From the NCBI RefSeq assembly GCF_009765365.1, contig NZ_VTOM01000023.1, positions 1-64,000 of the forward strand: DNA of 64,000 bases, written 5' to 3'. Shown here one piece after another: positions 36,482 to 46,054 of this stretch (its first letter is position 1; each line of letters begins with the position of its first letter). A model generated the notes under the pieces. That model did no database searches. It had not been told where the DNA came from and was given only the letters and a program-made list of their open reading frames with translations. This DNA comes from Antarcticirhabdus aurantiaca. Its GTDB lineage: Bacteria > Pseudomonadota > Alphaproteobacteria > Rhizobiales > Rhizobiaceae. A program made the translations under genes and the position numbers.

Positions 36482-38275
36482 TCAGCGCCACTCCCCGGCC
36501 CGGTAGAGCACCGTCGCCGTCAGCTGGTGGACCGCGCGGCGGTCCGCCGGCATGGTGAGGTAGGTGATGATCAGTCGGAGCTGTCGGCGTCCGCCGCGGC
36601 CGGCGATCTCGACCGTCAGCGCGTCCATCCCCGAGAAGGCGGCATCCGGCAGGTTCCGCAGAGCGGCACCGAGATCGAAGCGATCGGCAGCCGCGCCGAT
36701 TCGCACGACGAGGTCCGTCGTATCCAAGGATAGAAGCACCGGTTCCCGCGCGACCTGAGGCGGATCGCCCGTTGTCGGTCGCGGAGCCGGATCGACCGGC
36801 GTCGCGTAAAGACTGATCGCCAAGCGGTCGAAGCCGCTCGTGTCGATCACCGCGGGTATGCTCGCGCTCAAGGTCAGGTCGGCCGGCATGATCGGACCGC
36901 CGTAGCCGAGGCCGAGTGCGTCCGTCAGCGATTTGAGGGCATCGTCCTCGCTCGTCCAGGAGGAGCGATCCAGCGCCGCCGCGAGCTCGGGCGTGTCGGC
37001 GTAGCCCGCGAGCGCGTCGAGTCCGCCGACCTCGTCGAGAGCGCGCAGCCGCGAGCGGAATTCCTCCGCGGCCTCGGGCGCCAAGCGGCTCCCCGCCATC
37101 AGGCGGCCGTCCTCGGCGAAGCGCTCGACGATGATGCCGCTTTGGCTGCGCGCCACCACCGCCTCGACGCCGAGGGGGCCGGCGGACGACAGCAGCAGGA
37201 GCAGCGCCGGCACGAGCCCGATCGCGACGATCGAGCCGCGCAGCCGCGGGACCGCCTGGAGCAGGATCGCCGCGCCCGCAGCCAAGCCGCCGAGCGCGAG
37301 ATAGTAGCGTTCGGCCGTCCAGCCCTCGGCGCCGACACGCAGCGAAACGGCCACCGCGAGCAGCGCCAGCGGCACGATCAGCAGCGCCCACCAGAATCGC
37401 GCGAGGAACCGCGTCGCCCAGGCGCCGAGCGGCACATAGGGCGCGATGGCCATGCGCAGGCCGAGCAGCAGGAAGGCGTAGAAGGTGACGATCCAGCCGA
37501 TCTCGTTGTTCGGGAGCGCGCCCTGCAAGGCGATCTTGGCGGCGTAGAGGTGAAGCACCAGGGCGGTCGCCAGCGCCAGCGGCGTTGCCACCCAGTCGAA
37601 GAGCACGCGCACGCCGACGAGCAGTCGGTCGTTCGTCACGACGACGTCCTCGTGGTCCGACAGACGCGGGATCTGCCCAAGCGCGAAGAGCGGACCGACG
37701 AGCGTGAAAGCCGTCACGAAGATGTGCTCGTAGGCGTCGCTCGAGAGCCCGACCTCCAGGAGGAAGCGGACCATCTCCAGGATCGCAGAGACGCCGAGAA
37801 CGAAGAGCAGCACCGACACGAAGGCGAGCGCCGAGCCCGTCAGGGACCAGAGAGTGAAGCTCCAGAAAGCGAGATCCGCCCGGCCGGCGCGAGGCGCGAA
37901 GGGCGCGATCGGCACGAGGATGATCAGGCCCGCGATGAAGGCGGGCGCGAAGATGCCGAGCGCGTTTCCGAACCAGACGGCGAGGCCGACCGCGACACCC
38001 GCCACCACGGAGGCGCCCTGCGTTGCGACCGCCGAAGCATTCCGGCTTTCCGCGACGAGTGCCGCGCAGACCGAAGCCGCCGCGCCGCTGAACAGGGCCG
38101 CGATGAGCCAGGCGAGATCCGACTCGTCGAGCCCGGTCGCGTTCTCGACGGCAAGGTTGCTGAGGACGGCGATGGCGACGATCGCGGCCGCGGCGGCAGG
38201 AAAACGCGAGGCCGCGATCCGGGCTCCGCGGCCGAGCCACCGCCCGAAGCCGCCGACGCGGTCAAGAATCGCCAT
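36482..38275 (-). CDS. DUF4153-family polytopic membrane protein
   Basis: A 597-residue protein with about ten to twelve transmembrane helices in the first 370 residues, then a soluble C-terminal region of about 220 residues. The segment VSLRVGAEGWTAERYYLALGGLAAGAAI around residue 320 is the typical DUF4153 signature region. Its function is unknown in the family. It starts 12 bases after the NDUFAF6-like gene and so probably belongs to the end of the yajC-secDF operon. Confidence 0.75.
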   Translation of the reverse strand: MAILDRVGGFGRWLGRGARIAASRFPAAAAAIVAIAVLSNLAVENATGLDESDLAWLIAALFSGAAASVCAALVAESRNASAVATQGASVVAGVAVGLAVWFGNALGIFAPAFIAGLIILVPIAPFAPRAGRADLAFWSFTLWSLTGSALAFVSVLLFVLGVSAILEMVRFLLEVGLSSDAYEHIFVTAFTLVGPLFALGQIPRLSDHEDVVVTNDRLLVGVRVLFDWVATPLALATALVLHLYAAKIALQGALPNNEIGWIVTFYAFLLLGLRMAIAPYVPLGAWATRFLARFWWALLIVPLALLAVAVSLRVGAEGWTAERYYLALGGLAAGAAILLQAVPRLRGSIVAIGLVPALLLLLSSAGPLGVEAVVARSQSGIIVERFAEDGRLMAGSRLAPEAAEEFRSRLRALDEVGGLDALAGYADTPELAAALDRSSWTSEDDALKSLTDALGLGYGGPIMPADLTLSASIPAVIDTSGFDRLAISLYATPVDPAPRPTTGDPPQVAREPVLLSLDTTDLVVRIGAAADRFDLGAALRNLPDAAFSGMDALTVEIAGRGGRRQLRLIITYLTMPADRRAVHQLTATVLYRAGEWR

Positions 38276-38287
38276 GATGCATCCCGC

Positions 38288-39136
38288 TCATCCGCGCATC
38301 GCTCGCCAGTACCGGGCGAGTCGCGCCAGAGCGCCGATCTCGACCGACCGCTCCAGGCATGCGGCGGGGTCGGCGCGTACCTTGCGAAGGAGCGACGGCA
38401 CGAGCGACACCGGAAGCAAGGCGGGCCGCAGGCTCGGCGGCTTGGCGACGGCCTCGAAGGCGCGCCAATGCTCCTCGGCGAAGTCCGCCATAGCGAGCAC
38501 CGCCCGGCCCCCCGCCTGCGCGTCGCCGCCCTGCAGCGCTTCGGCCGAGCATCCGGCTGCGGCGAGCAGGTCGCCGGGCAGGACGATCGGTCCGCGGCGC
38601 CGCGCGATCGGCAGCCGCCGGATCGCCTGGACGGCCGCGAGGGCGACGCCGCCGTGGCCGGCGGCCTCGGCAGCACCGGGCGCGGCCTCGGAGTCGAGGA
38701 TCATCGCAGCGAGCATCAGGATCGCCGACTGCGTCTCGCCGGCATAGGCCTCGAAGGCGGCGCGGTCTGGCATCGGATCGTCGTAGAGGTCGAAGATCCG
38801 CGCCTCGACGTAGCGGTCGAGCGCGTCCACCGGCAGCGCATGAGCGCGGATGGTCGCGAGAAGCGCGTCGGCGACGGGATGTCCCGCCGCTTCGACCGCC
38901 GCCGCCGCGGCGATCCGGTCGCGCCACCATTGCAGCCGGATCTCGCCCGCCAGCGGCTGGCTCACATGATCGCGCACGCGCCCCGCCTCGATATCGAAGG
39001 CATACAGCGCGAGAAGACCCGGCTGCTTCTCGCGCGGCGCAAAGCCGAGCGAAACGGCGCGATCCGGACCCGCCTCGCGCACGATGCGCTCGCACTCGGC
39101 GACGGCAGCTTGCGGAATGTCCATGCCGTCCGCCAT
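38288..39136 (-). CDS. Squalene/phytoene synthase-like protein (NDUFAF6 type)
   Basis: A 282-residue all-helical protein of the squalene/phytoene synthase fold. The catalytic aspartate motifs are not intact: where DDxxD is expected the sequence reads AFDIEAGR, and the second site reads DLYDDPMPDR without the usual YCYxVAG context (YAGETQSAI instead). This matches the non-catalytic branch that includes mitochondrial NDUFAF6, a complex I assembly factor. It lies 10 bases after the NDUFAF3-like gene. A role in terpenoid synthesis is therefore unlikely, and a respiratory-complex assembly role is inferred. Confidence 0.78.
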   Translation of the reverse strand: MADGMDIPQAAVAECERIVREAGPDRAVSLGFAPREKQPGLLALYAFDIEAGRVRDHVSQPLAGEIRLQWWRDRIAAAAAVEAAGHPVADALLATIRAHALPVDALDRYVEARIFDLYDDPMPDRAAFEAYAGETQSAILMLAAMILDSEAAPGAAEAAGHGGVALAAVQAIRRLPIARRRGPIVLPGDLLAAAGCSAEALQGGDAQAGGRAVLAMADFAEEHWRAFEAVAKPPSLRPALLPVSLVPSLLRKVRADPAACLERSVEIGALARLARYWRAMRG

Positions 39137-39146
39137 CGCCGCGCCG

Positions 39147-39536
39147 TCAGTCGACGGCGATCAGGGCGGCGGCGACGGAGCGGCGCTCTGACAGCATGAC
39201 GTTGTAGGTCCGGACCGCGGCGCCCGTCGACATGGCGTCGCAGGAGATCCCGGCCTGCCGCATCCGCTCGGCCAGCGCCGGCGGCAGGCGGCGGATGTCG
39301 CGTCCGGTGCCGTAGAGCAGGAACTTGATCTCCTCGGCCTCCTCGAAGACCTTCAGGAGGCGCTCGCCGCCGAACGGTGCCTCCGCCGTCGCATCCCAGC
39401 CGTAGATGCCGGATGGCAGGCACAGGATCGACCCGCGATGCGACATCTCGGCGAAGCGGAAGCCGCCATTGCCGTAGGTGGCGATGGGCGCCCGCCCCGG
39501 AAAGTGCGCCGGCCGGATCTCGATGCCGCCCGCCAT
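39147..39536 (-). CDS. Mth938/DUF498-domain protein (NDUFAF3-like)
   Basis: A 129-residue protein of the Mth938 fold, homologous to mitochondrial NDUFAF3. Recognisable elements are GNGGFRF near the N-terminus, GSILCLPSGIYGWDA, and LLYGTGRDIRRLPP near residue 74. In mitochondria NDUFAF3 acts with other factors in assembly of the complex I Q-module. Here it sits between secDF (3 bases away) and the NDUFAF6-like gene. Confidence 0.85.
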   Translation of the reverse strand: MAGGIEIRPAHFPGRAPIATYGNGGFRFAEMSHRGSILCLPSGIYGWDATAEAPFGGERLLKVFEEAEEIKFLLYGTGRDIRRLPPALAERMRQAGISCDAMSTGAAVRTYNVMLSERRSVAAALIAVD

Positions 39537-39539
39537 GCG

Positions 39540-42128
39540 TCAGGCTTTTCCGGCGCTGGTGGGCGGCGTTGCCGCCGCCTCGTCGCCGGGCTTGCGCGCC
39601 TTGTTCCGGCCGGCCGTCTCGTCGGCGAACTGGTCGCCGCGCAGCTTGAAGAAGATCAGGAGCGGCGCTGCGATGTAGATCGACGAGTAGATGCCGACCA
39701 CCACGCCGACGATCATCGGAGCCACGAAGCCGCGGATCACGTCGCCGCCGAAGAAGTAGAGCGCGGCGAGCGCGAGGAGCGCCGTCGAGGCGGTCAGGAT
39801 GGTGCGCGACAGGGTCTCGTTGAGCGAGAGGTCGATCACGTCGGCGATCGGCATCTTCTTGTATTTGCGAAGGTTTTCTCGCATGCGGTCGAACACGACG
39901 ACCGTGTCGTTCAGCGAGTAGCCGATGACGGTCAACACCGCCGCGATGCTCGACAGGTTGAATTCGAGACCCGTCACGACATAGAGCCCGAGCGTCATGA
40001 TCGCGTCGTGGGCCGTCGCCACCAGCGCGCCTATGGCGAACTGCCATTCGAAGCGGAACCAAACGTAGATCGCGATGCCGATCAGTGCCGCGACCAAGCC
40101 ACCGAAGGCCGCGTAGGCGAGTTCGCCCGACACCGCCGGGCCGACGACTTCGACACCCGGGAATTCGTACTGGTCGCCGAGAGCTTGCTGAGCCGCCTGC
40201 ACGCTCGCCTGGTTCGACGCCGCATCGCCCGGCTGGATGCCGTAGCGGATCAGCACCTCGCCGTCGCTGCCGAGCTCCTGCACCTGGACGTCGCCTTCGA
40301 TCACGGAGGACAGGTCCTCGCGGATCTGCGCGACGTTGGCTTCGCCGTTCACGGCATGGGCCCGGATCACGGTGCCGCCGGTGAAGTCGATGCCGTAGTT
40401 CACGAAGCCGGAGAAGAAGCCGACGAGGGCGAGGATCGAGACGGCACCGGTGACGGTGAAGGCGACGTTGCGCACCTTCATGAAGCCGATCTTCGTGCCG
40501 TGCGGGATCGGCGTCCACCAGCCGCGCGGCACCTCCTTCGGGCGACGGCGCTTGTACCAGAAGGCGACGAGCCAGCGGGTCAGGGTCGTGGCGGTGAAGA
40601 TGGTCGTGATGATGCCGAGCGCGAGCGTCACGGCGAAGCCACGGACCGGGCCAGAGCCCAGGTAGAACAGGATGCCCGCCGCGATCAGCGAGGTGATGTT
40701 GGCATCCATGATGGTGCCGATGGCCTTGTTGAAGCCGGCGTCGAGCGCCTGCACCACGGGCCGGCCGTTGCGCCGCTCCTCGTAGATGCGCTCGTAGATC
40801 AGGACGTTCGAATCGACCGCCATGCCCATGGTGAGCACGATGCCCGCGATGCCGGGCAGCGTCAGCGTGGCCCCGAGCATGGTCAGGAGCGCGATCAGGA
40901 GCACGATGTTCACGATCAGCGCGATGTTGGCCAGAAGGCCGAGGAAGCCGTAGGTCAGCAGCATGAAGCCGATGACGAAGATGCCGCCGATGATGCCGGC
41001 CATCTCGCCGGCCTCGACCGCGTCGGCGCCGAGGCCGGGACCGACGGTGCGCTCCTCCTCGATGTCGAGGTTCGCCGGCAGCGCGCCCGCCCGCAAGAGC
41101 ACGGCGAGATCGTTGGCGGACTGCGTGGTGAAGTTGCCCGAGATCTGGGCCGAGCCGCCGAGGATTGGCTCGTTGATGTTCGGCGCCGAAAGGACCTGAT
41201 CGTCGAGAACGATGGCGAAGGGCTTGTTGACGTTCGCCTGGGTGACCGCGCCGAAGCGTTGGCCGCCCTGCGAATCGAAGCGGATGTTCACCACCGGCAT
41301 GTTGCCGTTCGGCGAGAAGCCGGGCTGGGCGTCGGTGAGGTTGTTGCCCGACACCATCACCTGCCGCTGAACGAGGATCGGACGGTTGGTATCCTTCTCG
41401 TAGAGCAGCTCGGAGCCGGCGGGCGCACGGGCGGCGCCACTCGCGACGGCGGCGGGGTCGGCGGTCAGATCGACCAGCCGGAACGAGAGCTGTGCCGTCT
41501 GGTTGAGAAGGTTCTTCAGTCGGTTCGGGTCATCGAGGCCCGGCACCTGCACCATGATGCGGTCGGTGCCCTGGCGCTGGATGCTCGGCTCCGTCGTGCC
41601 GAGCTCGTCGACGCGTCGGCGCACCACCTCGATCGACTGCGAGACGGCCGTCGACAGGCGGTAGTTGATGCCCTGATCGGTCAGGTTGACCTGGAAGATG
41701 CCGGGCTGCGGCTCGTTCAGCGACAGCTCGGTGACGGTCCCGCCGAGAAGGCCGGCGGACACCGGCTGGAGAAGCGGCTGCAGCGCCTCGCGCGCCGCGG
41801 CTGCCTGGGCCGGGTCGCGCAGGCGCACCGACACGCCGGTTCCGCTCTCGGACACCGCGGTGTAGCCGATACGAGCGGTCCGCAGCGTGTTGCGGACGTC
41901 CTCGGCGATCGACTGGATGCGCGCCTGCACCAGCGAGTCGCGGTCGACCTGGAGCAGGATGTAGGAGCCGCCCTGCAAGTCGAGGCCGAGCGTCATCGTC
42001 CGGTGCGGCAGCCAGGACGGAAGCTGATCGCGCACCGACTGCGGAAGCACGTTCGGCACGGCCACGAGGACGCCGACGAGGATCGTGGCCCAGATCAGAA
42101 GCGTCTTCCAGCGCGCGAAATAGAGCAT
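39540..42128 (-). CDS. secDF: Protein translocase subunit SecDF (fused)
   Basis: An 862-residue natural fusion of SecD and SecF with twelve expected transmembrane helices. SecD landmarks are LGLDLQGGSYILLQVD near residue 50, a large periplasmic P1 domain, and the GIAGIVLTMGMAVDSNVLIYERIYEE segment. The SecF half begins near residue 580 with the GIDFTGG motif and ends with IGYSLNDTVVVFDRMREN. It uses the proton gradient to pull preproteins out of SecYEG. ATG 42128 begins the first membrane helix (MLYFARWKTLLIW); an upstream ATG adds a non-homologous 19 residues. Operon with yajC upstream. Confidence 0.96.
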   Translation of the reverse strand: MLYFARWKTLLIWATILVGVLVAVPNVLPQSVRDQLPSWLPHRTMTLGLDLQGGSYILLQVDRDSLVQARIQSIAEDVRNTLRTARIGYTAVSESGTGVSVRLRDPAQAAAAREALQPLLQPVSAGLLGGTVTELSLNEPQPGIFQVNLTDQGINYRLSTAVSQSIEVVRRRVDELGTTEPSIQRQGTDRIMVQVPGLDDPNRLKNLLNQTAQLSFRLVDLTADPAAVASGAARAPAGSELLYEKDTNRPILVQRQVMVSGNNLTDAQPGFSPNGNMPVVNIRFDSQGGQRFGAVTQANVNKPFAIVLDDQVLSAPNINEPILGGSAQISGNFTTQSANDLAVLLRAGALPANLDIEEERTVGPGLGADAVEAGEMAGIIGGIFVIGFMLLTYGFLGLLANIALIVNIVLLIALLTMLGATLTLPGIAGIVLTMGMAVDSNVLIYERIYEERRNGRPVVQALDAGFNKAIGTIMDANITSLIAAGILFYLGSGPVRGFAVTLALGIITTIFTATTLTRWLVAFWYKRRRPKEVPRGWWTPIPHGTKIGFMKVRNVAFTVTGAVSILALVGFFSGFVNYGIDFTGGTVIRAHAVNGEANVAQIREDLSSVIEGDVQVQELGSDGEVLIRYGIQPGDAASNQASVQAAQQALGDQYEFPGVEVVGPAVSGELAYAAFGGLVAALIGIAIYVWFRFEWQFAIGALVATAHDAIMTLGLYVVTGLEFNLSSIAAVLTVIGYSLNDTVVVFDRMRENLRKYKKMPIADVIDLSLNETLSRTILTASTALLALAALYFFGGDVIRGFVAPMIVGVVVGIYSSIYIAAPLLIFFKLRGDQFADETAGRNKARKPGDEAAATPPTSAGKA

Positions 42129-42300
42129 CGTCTTCCCGAATGGGTGGTCGGGCCGGCGCGCCGAAGCCATCGAAGCTCCGCTCACGCCCGATACCCAAGA
42201 TTCACGGCCGCCGGCGGCGACCGCGCAGCGGATGGCAAGAAAGGCGCACGACCGCCCGTCCGGCGGTCGGCGCGAAAAGCGGCTTTTCGAGGACGAGCCG

Positions 42301-42648
42301 CTACTTCGTGTTGGCGGCCTGCGGCTCGCCCTTCACGCGGACGTCGGCGACCATGGCCTGCACGAGGCGCACGCGGGTCTGCTCGGAAATCTGCACCTCG
42401 AGCTCGCCATTGTCCAACACCTTCGTGACCTTGGCGATGATGCCGCCACCCGTCACGACCGTGTCGCCACGCCGGATATTCCGCAGCATCTCCTCGCGCT
42501 TCTTCACCTGGCTCCGCTGCGGGCGGATGATGAGGAAGTACATGATCGCGAAGACCGCAACGAAGGGCAGGATGCTGATCAAGAGCTCGGTCGTACCGCC
42601 CCCGCCAGCCGGCGCGGGAGTCTGGGCGAGAGCCTCGGTCACGAACAT
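42301..42648 (-). CDS. yajC: Preprotein translocase subunit YajC
   Basis: A 115-residue single-pass inner-membrane protein with a helix at about 20-45 (ISILPFVAVFAIMYFLIIRP), followed by the family signature RPQRSQVKKREEML and GDTVVTGGGIIAKV. It associates with SecDF. ATG 42648 is preceded by the GGAAC/GAAAGG region and gives normal length. The 172 bases between yajC and secDF contain an 8-bp hairpin (42249-42269) but no gene. Confidence 0.95.
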   Translation of the reverse strand: MFVTEALAQTPAPAGGGGTTELLISILPFVAVFAIMYFLIIRPQRSQVKKREEMLRNIRRGDTVVTGGGIIAKVTKVLDNGELEVQISEQTRVRLVQAMVADVRVKGEPQAANTK

Positions 42649-42788
42649 CGATGGGAACCTTTCGGAAGAAGGGGCAATTGGTTCGCCCTTTACGCGGTGC
42701 GCGGAATATACGAACGGTCCTTCCGAATGCAACACGCCCGGTTTCGCGGCACCCACCGGCCGCGCGGGACGAGAAGGACTGGACGCGC

Positions 42789-43661
42789 ATGACGCAGGAT
42801 CGGGATCGCGAGCTGGCGGCCGTGCTGGAGCGGATCGCCGCGAGCCTCGAGCGCATCGCGCCGGCTCCCCTGCCCGCCCCGGACCTCGAAGCCGCCGACT
42901 GCTTCGTCTTCGAGCCGCCGCTTCGGCTCGTGCCGGTCGCGCGGGTCAACCGCGTCGACATCGGGCTCCTCAAGGGGATCGACCGCGCCCGCGACATCCT
43001 GGTGGAGAACACCGAGCGCTTCGCCGCCGGCCTGCCGGCCAACAACGCCCTTCTCTGGGGCGCCCGCGGCATGGGCAAGTCGTCGCTGGTCAAGGCCGCC
43101 CACGCCGCCGTCAACGCTGCCAGGGCTCCGGGCGAGCCGCGGCTGAAGCTCGTCGAGATCCACCGCGAGGACATCGAGCACCTGCCCGCGCTGATGGGCC
43201 TCGCGCGCGACAGCCGGCACGCCTTCCTGCTGTTCTGCGACGACCTGTCCTTCGATGCCGGCGAGGCCGCCTACAAGTCGCTGAAGACAGTGCTGGAGGG
43301 CGGCGTGGAAGGACGGCCGACCAACGTCCTCTTCTACGCCACCTCGAATCGCCGCCATCTCCTGTCGCGCGACATGATCGAGAACGAGCGGGACACGGCG
43401 ATCAATCCGAGCGAGGCGGTCGAGGAGAAGGTCTCGCTGTCCGACCGGTTCGGTCTCTGGCTCGGCTTCCACAAGTGCGGCCAGGACGAGTACCTCGCCA
43501 TGGTCTTCGGCTATCTCGATGCCTACGGCATCGAGGCGGATCCGGAAGAGGTGCGGCGCGACGCGCTGGAGTGGTCGACCACCCGGGGCAGCCGCTCGGG
43601 CCGCGTCGCCTTCCAGTTCATCCAGGACATCGCCGGACGCAAAGGCGTCCGGCTGGGCTGA
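42789..43661 (+). CDS. DUF815-family AAA+ ATPase
   Basis: A 290-residue P-loop ATPase of the DUF815 family. Walker A is GARGMGKSS, Walker B lies in FLLFCDDLSFD, and an arginine-rich sensor region ends in GRVAFQFIQDIAGRKG. The family's physiological role is not established. It is transcribed divergently from yajC (140 bases between starts) and converges with the NlpD-like gene. Start at ATG 42789; an upstream TTG-initiated extension would overlap the yajC promoter. Confidence 0.85.
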   Translation: MTQDRDRELAAVLERIAASLERIAPAPLPAPDLEAADCFVFEPPLRLVPVARVNRVDIGLLKGIDRARDILVENTERFAAGLPANNALLWGARGMGKSSLVKAAHAAVNAARAPGEPRLKLVEIHREDIEHLPALMGLARDSRHAFLLFCDDLSFDAGEAAYKSLKTVLEGGVEGRPTNVLFYATSNRRHLLSRDMIENERDTAINPSEAVEEKVSLSDRFGLWLGFHKCGQDEYLAMVFGYLDAYGIEADPEEVRRDALEWSTTRGSRSGRVAFQFIQDIAGRKGVRLG

Positions 43662-43700
43662 GCCCGCCGGACGATTCGCGGCTCTCGAAGACCTGCGCGC

Positions 43701-45281
43701 TCAGCGCAGGAAGGTCATCGGATCGACCGGCGAGGAGTCCTTGCGGACCTCGAAGTGGACCTTCGGCACGTCGGTGTCGCCCGACATGCCTGCGGTCGCG
43801 ATCGACTCGCCGCGCTTTACGCTGGCGCCGCGCTTCACGTTGATTTGATCCGCGTGGCCGTACACCGTGACGAGCCCGTTGTCGTGCCGGACGAGAACGG
43901 TGTTGCCGAACTCCTTCAGACCGTCGCCGGCATAGATGACGACGCCGTTGTCGGCGGCCTTGATCGGCGTGCCCTGGGGCACGGAGATGTCGAGACCGTC
44001 ATTGCGGCGGTTGCCGACCTTGTCGCCGAAGCCCTTCACGACCCGCCCCTGCACCGGCCAGCGGAACTTGGACGAGCCGCCGGCGGCGGAGGCCTCCGGC
44101 TCGGGCTTGGGATCGATCGCGGCGACCTGCGTTTCCTTCGCCGGCTCGCTGGCGGCGGGCGCCGGCGCGCTCGCGACCGCCGCCGGAGCGGGAGCCGCAG
44201 CAGCCGGCGCAGGCTTCGGCGCTTCCGCGGCCGCCGACGGCGTCGCAGCGACCCGGCCGCCGCGACCGGTGTCGGGCGCGGCAGCCGCCGGCATCGCAGC
44301 GGCGGCGACCGGCGCGTCGGACATGGTGGGCGCGGGCATCGTCGGGGTCCGCGTCTGCTCGGGCAGCGCAGCCATCTGGGTGCCGCCCATCGGCACGCGC
44401 AGCGTCTGTCCGGCGCGAATGTTGTCGCCGGTGATGTTGTTCGCCTGGCGCAGGGCCGCGACGGACACGCCGGCCCGGCGCGCGATGGCGTTCAGCGAAT
44501 CGCCGGCGGCGACGGTGACCGTCGGGCCGGGCACACCGCGGGTGGCCGGCCCGACGGACGCCGAGGCGGTCGCAGCCGGGCGGGCGCCGGCCGACCGCGG
44601 CACGGCGAGCGCGCTCGCCTGCGCGCCGAGCGTCGAGGGCGGAGCGCCGCGCCCGGCCGGCGCCGCCGAAGCGACCGTCGTCGCGGCGGAAGCCGGCGCG
44701 CGGCGACCGTAATCGTAGTTCGGGATCAGGATCGACTGGCCGGGGCGAACTTGCGAGGGATCGCTGATGTTGTTGGCCGCAAGGATCGATTCGACCGGCA
44801 CGTTGAAGCGCTGGGCGACCGCGTGAACGGTTTCACCGGGCTGCAGCGTCAGGCTGGCGGACGAGCCGCTCCAGCCCGAGCGCGCGCCGGAGGACGGGGG
44901 CGTCGCGGCGGCGACGGTCGGCGGGGCCGGCGGCAGCGGCGCGGCGGCAGTGGCCGACGGCATGCCGCCCGCGGCGGGCGCCGGCGGCGGCAGGCTGGAG
45001 CGGCTGACGCTCTGCGTCGGCGCGCTGGAATAGGTCGGCTGCATCTCGCGCGGCGACACCGAGCCGGTGTTCATCTGGTCGACCGAGCCCGGATAAGCCT
45101 GAGCCGCCGGCCCGCGGGCCGCCTGCATCTGCTGCGGCTGCTGCGGAACGGCGCCGGTGTAGAAGCCGTCGTCGAAGCGCGCGATGTCGGCGCTGCAGCC
45201 GGCAGCGAAGGCGGACAGCGTCAGCGCCGCAGCGCTGCGGCAAAGCTTCCGCCGCGTTGAAGACAGCACCAGATCACGCAT
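43701..45281 (-). CDS. nlpD: LysM/LytM lipoprotein, NlpD-like, degenerate peptidase
   Basis: A 526-residue envelope lipoprotein. The signal peptide ends in a lipobox with Cys29 (FAAGC). Two LysM peptidoglycan-binding domains (about 144-188 and 254-297) are separated by Pro/Ala-rich linkers. A C-terminal LytM/M23 domain (405-526) has lost two of four zinc ligands: Asn427 replaces the HxGxD histidine, and Lys507 replaces the first histidine of HxH, while Asp431 and His509 remain. Like E. coli NlpD and EnvC it is therefore probably an amidase activator for cell separation rather than an endopeptidase. It follows pcm on the same strand after 122 bases. Confidence 0.9.
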   Translation of the reverse strand: MRDLVLSSTRRKLCRSAAALTLSAFAAGCSADIARFDDGFYTGAVPQQPQQMQAARGPAAQAYPGSVDQMNTGSVSPREMQPTYSSAPTQSVSRSSLPPPAPAAGGMPSATAAAPLPPAPPTVAAATPPSSGARSGWSGSSASLTLQPGETVHAVAQRFNVPVESILAANNISDPSQVRPGQSILIPNYDYGRRAPASAATTVASAAPAGRGAPPSTLGAQASALAVPRSAGARPAATASASVGPATRGVPGPTVTVAAGDSLNAIARRAGVSVAALRQANNITGDNIRAGQTLRVPMGGTQMAALPEQTRTPTMPAPTMSDAPVAAAAMPAAAAPDTGRGGRVAATPSAAAEAPKPAPAAAAPAPAAVASAPAPAASEPAKETQVAAIDPKPEPEASAAGGSSKFRWPVQGRVVKGFGDKVGNRRNDGLDISVPQGTPIKAADNGVVIYAGDGLKEFGNTVLVRHDNGLVTVYGHADQINVKRGASVKRGESIATAGMSGDTDVPKVHFEVRKDSSPVDPMTFLR

Positions 45282-45403
45282 CACAGCCCCTCGAGAACTC
45301 GGTCTCACCACCTGGAGCCATTGGACATTCTTAATGTTACCAAGCCTTTAAAACGACCGCAGAAAGTGGCGGTCGCGGCAAGGATTTGGTGTCCATGACG
45401 CCG

Positions 45404-46054
45404 TCAGAGAACCGCGGCCGTGCCGAAGGCGATGGGCTGGTAGCGCACCGTTCCCACCTCCTCCCGCTCGAAGCGGCTGCCGATCTTCTGGAGGCGCAGC
45501 AGGGTCTGCGGCCCGTCGCCGGGTCCGACGGCGCACAGCACCATGCCCTGCGCATTCAGCTGCTCCAGGAACGGCCGCGGCTGGGCCTGCAGCGCGGCGT
45601 GGACGACGATCCGGTCGTAGGGCCCGCCCGCCACGTAGCCGTTGCGGCCGTCCTCCTTGAGGAGGTGGACGTTGGCGATCTTGGCGTCCTTCAAACGCGC
45701 CTCGGCCGCGACGAGCAGGCGCTTGTAGCGATCGAGGCTGACGACGCGCACAGCCAGCCGTGACATCAGGGCCGCGACGTAGCCGCTCCCCGTCCCGATC
45801 TCCAGCACGCGGTGATGCGGCTTCAGGTCGAGGAGATGCACGAGCCGCGCCGCCTTGAGCGCACTCGGCATGGTCTCCCCGCAATCGATCGGGAAGGCGT
45901 GGTCGACGTAGGGGTCGGGCACGTCCGGCGGCAGGAAGGCGCGGCGCGGCACCGCCTCCAGCGCCTCGAACAGCCGCGGGTCGGCGATGCCGCCCGACCG
46001 CAGCCGAAGAAGGAAGGCTGCCAGCGCCTCCCGCTCGCGCGCCGCCCCGATCAC
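45404..46054 (-). CDS. pcm: Protein-L-isoaspartate O-methyltransferase
   Basis: A 216-residue SAM-dependent methyltransferase that repairs isoaspartyl residues. Motif I reads [14 protein letters not shown], motif post-I includes SLDRYKRL, and the family segment [19 protein letters not shown] precedes them (the typical family Gln/Thr-x-Ser-x-Pro region). The GTG start at 46054 overlaps the surE stop by four bases (GTGA), and the surE-pcm pairing is widely conserved. Confidence 0.93.
   Translation of the reverse strand: MIGAAREREALAAFLLRLRSGGIADPRLFEALEAVPRRAFLPPDVPDPYVDHAFPIDCGETMPSALKAARLVHLLDLKPHHRVLEIGTGSGYVAALMSRLAVRVVSLDRYKRLLVAAEARLKDAKIANVHLLKEDGRNGYVAGGPYDRIVVHAALQAQPRPFLEQLNAQGMVLCAVGPGDGPQTLLRLQKIGSRFEREEVGTVRYQPIAFGTAAVL

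Noticed and set aside
38288-39136. Carotenoid or hopanoid biosynthesis (phytoene/squalene synthase)
   Set aside because: The aspartate-rich catalytic motifs are not intact, no other isoprenoid genes are nearby, and the neighbour is an NDUFAF3 homologue, so the NDUFAF6-like reading is better.
43701-45281. Active M23 peptidoglycan endopeptidase
   Set aside because: Two of four zinc ligands are substituted (Asn427, Lys507), as in the NlpD/EnvC regulators.
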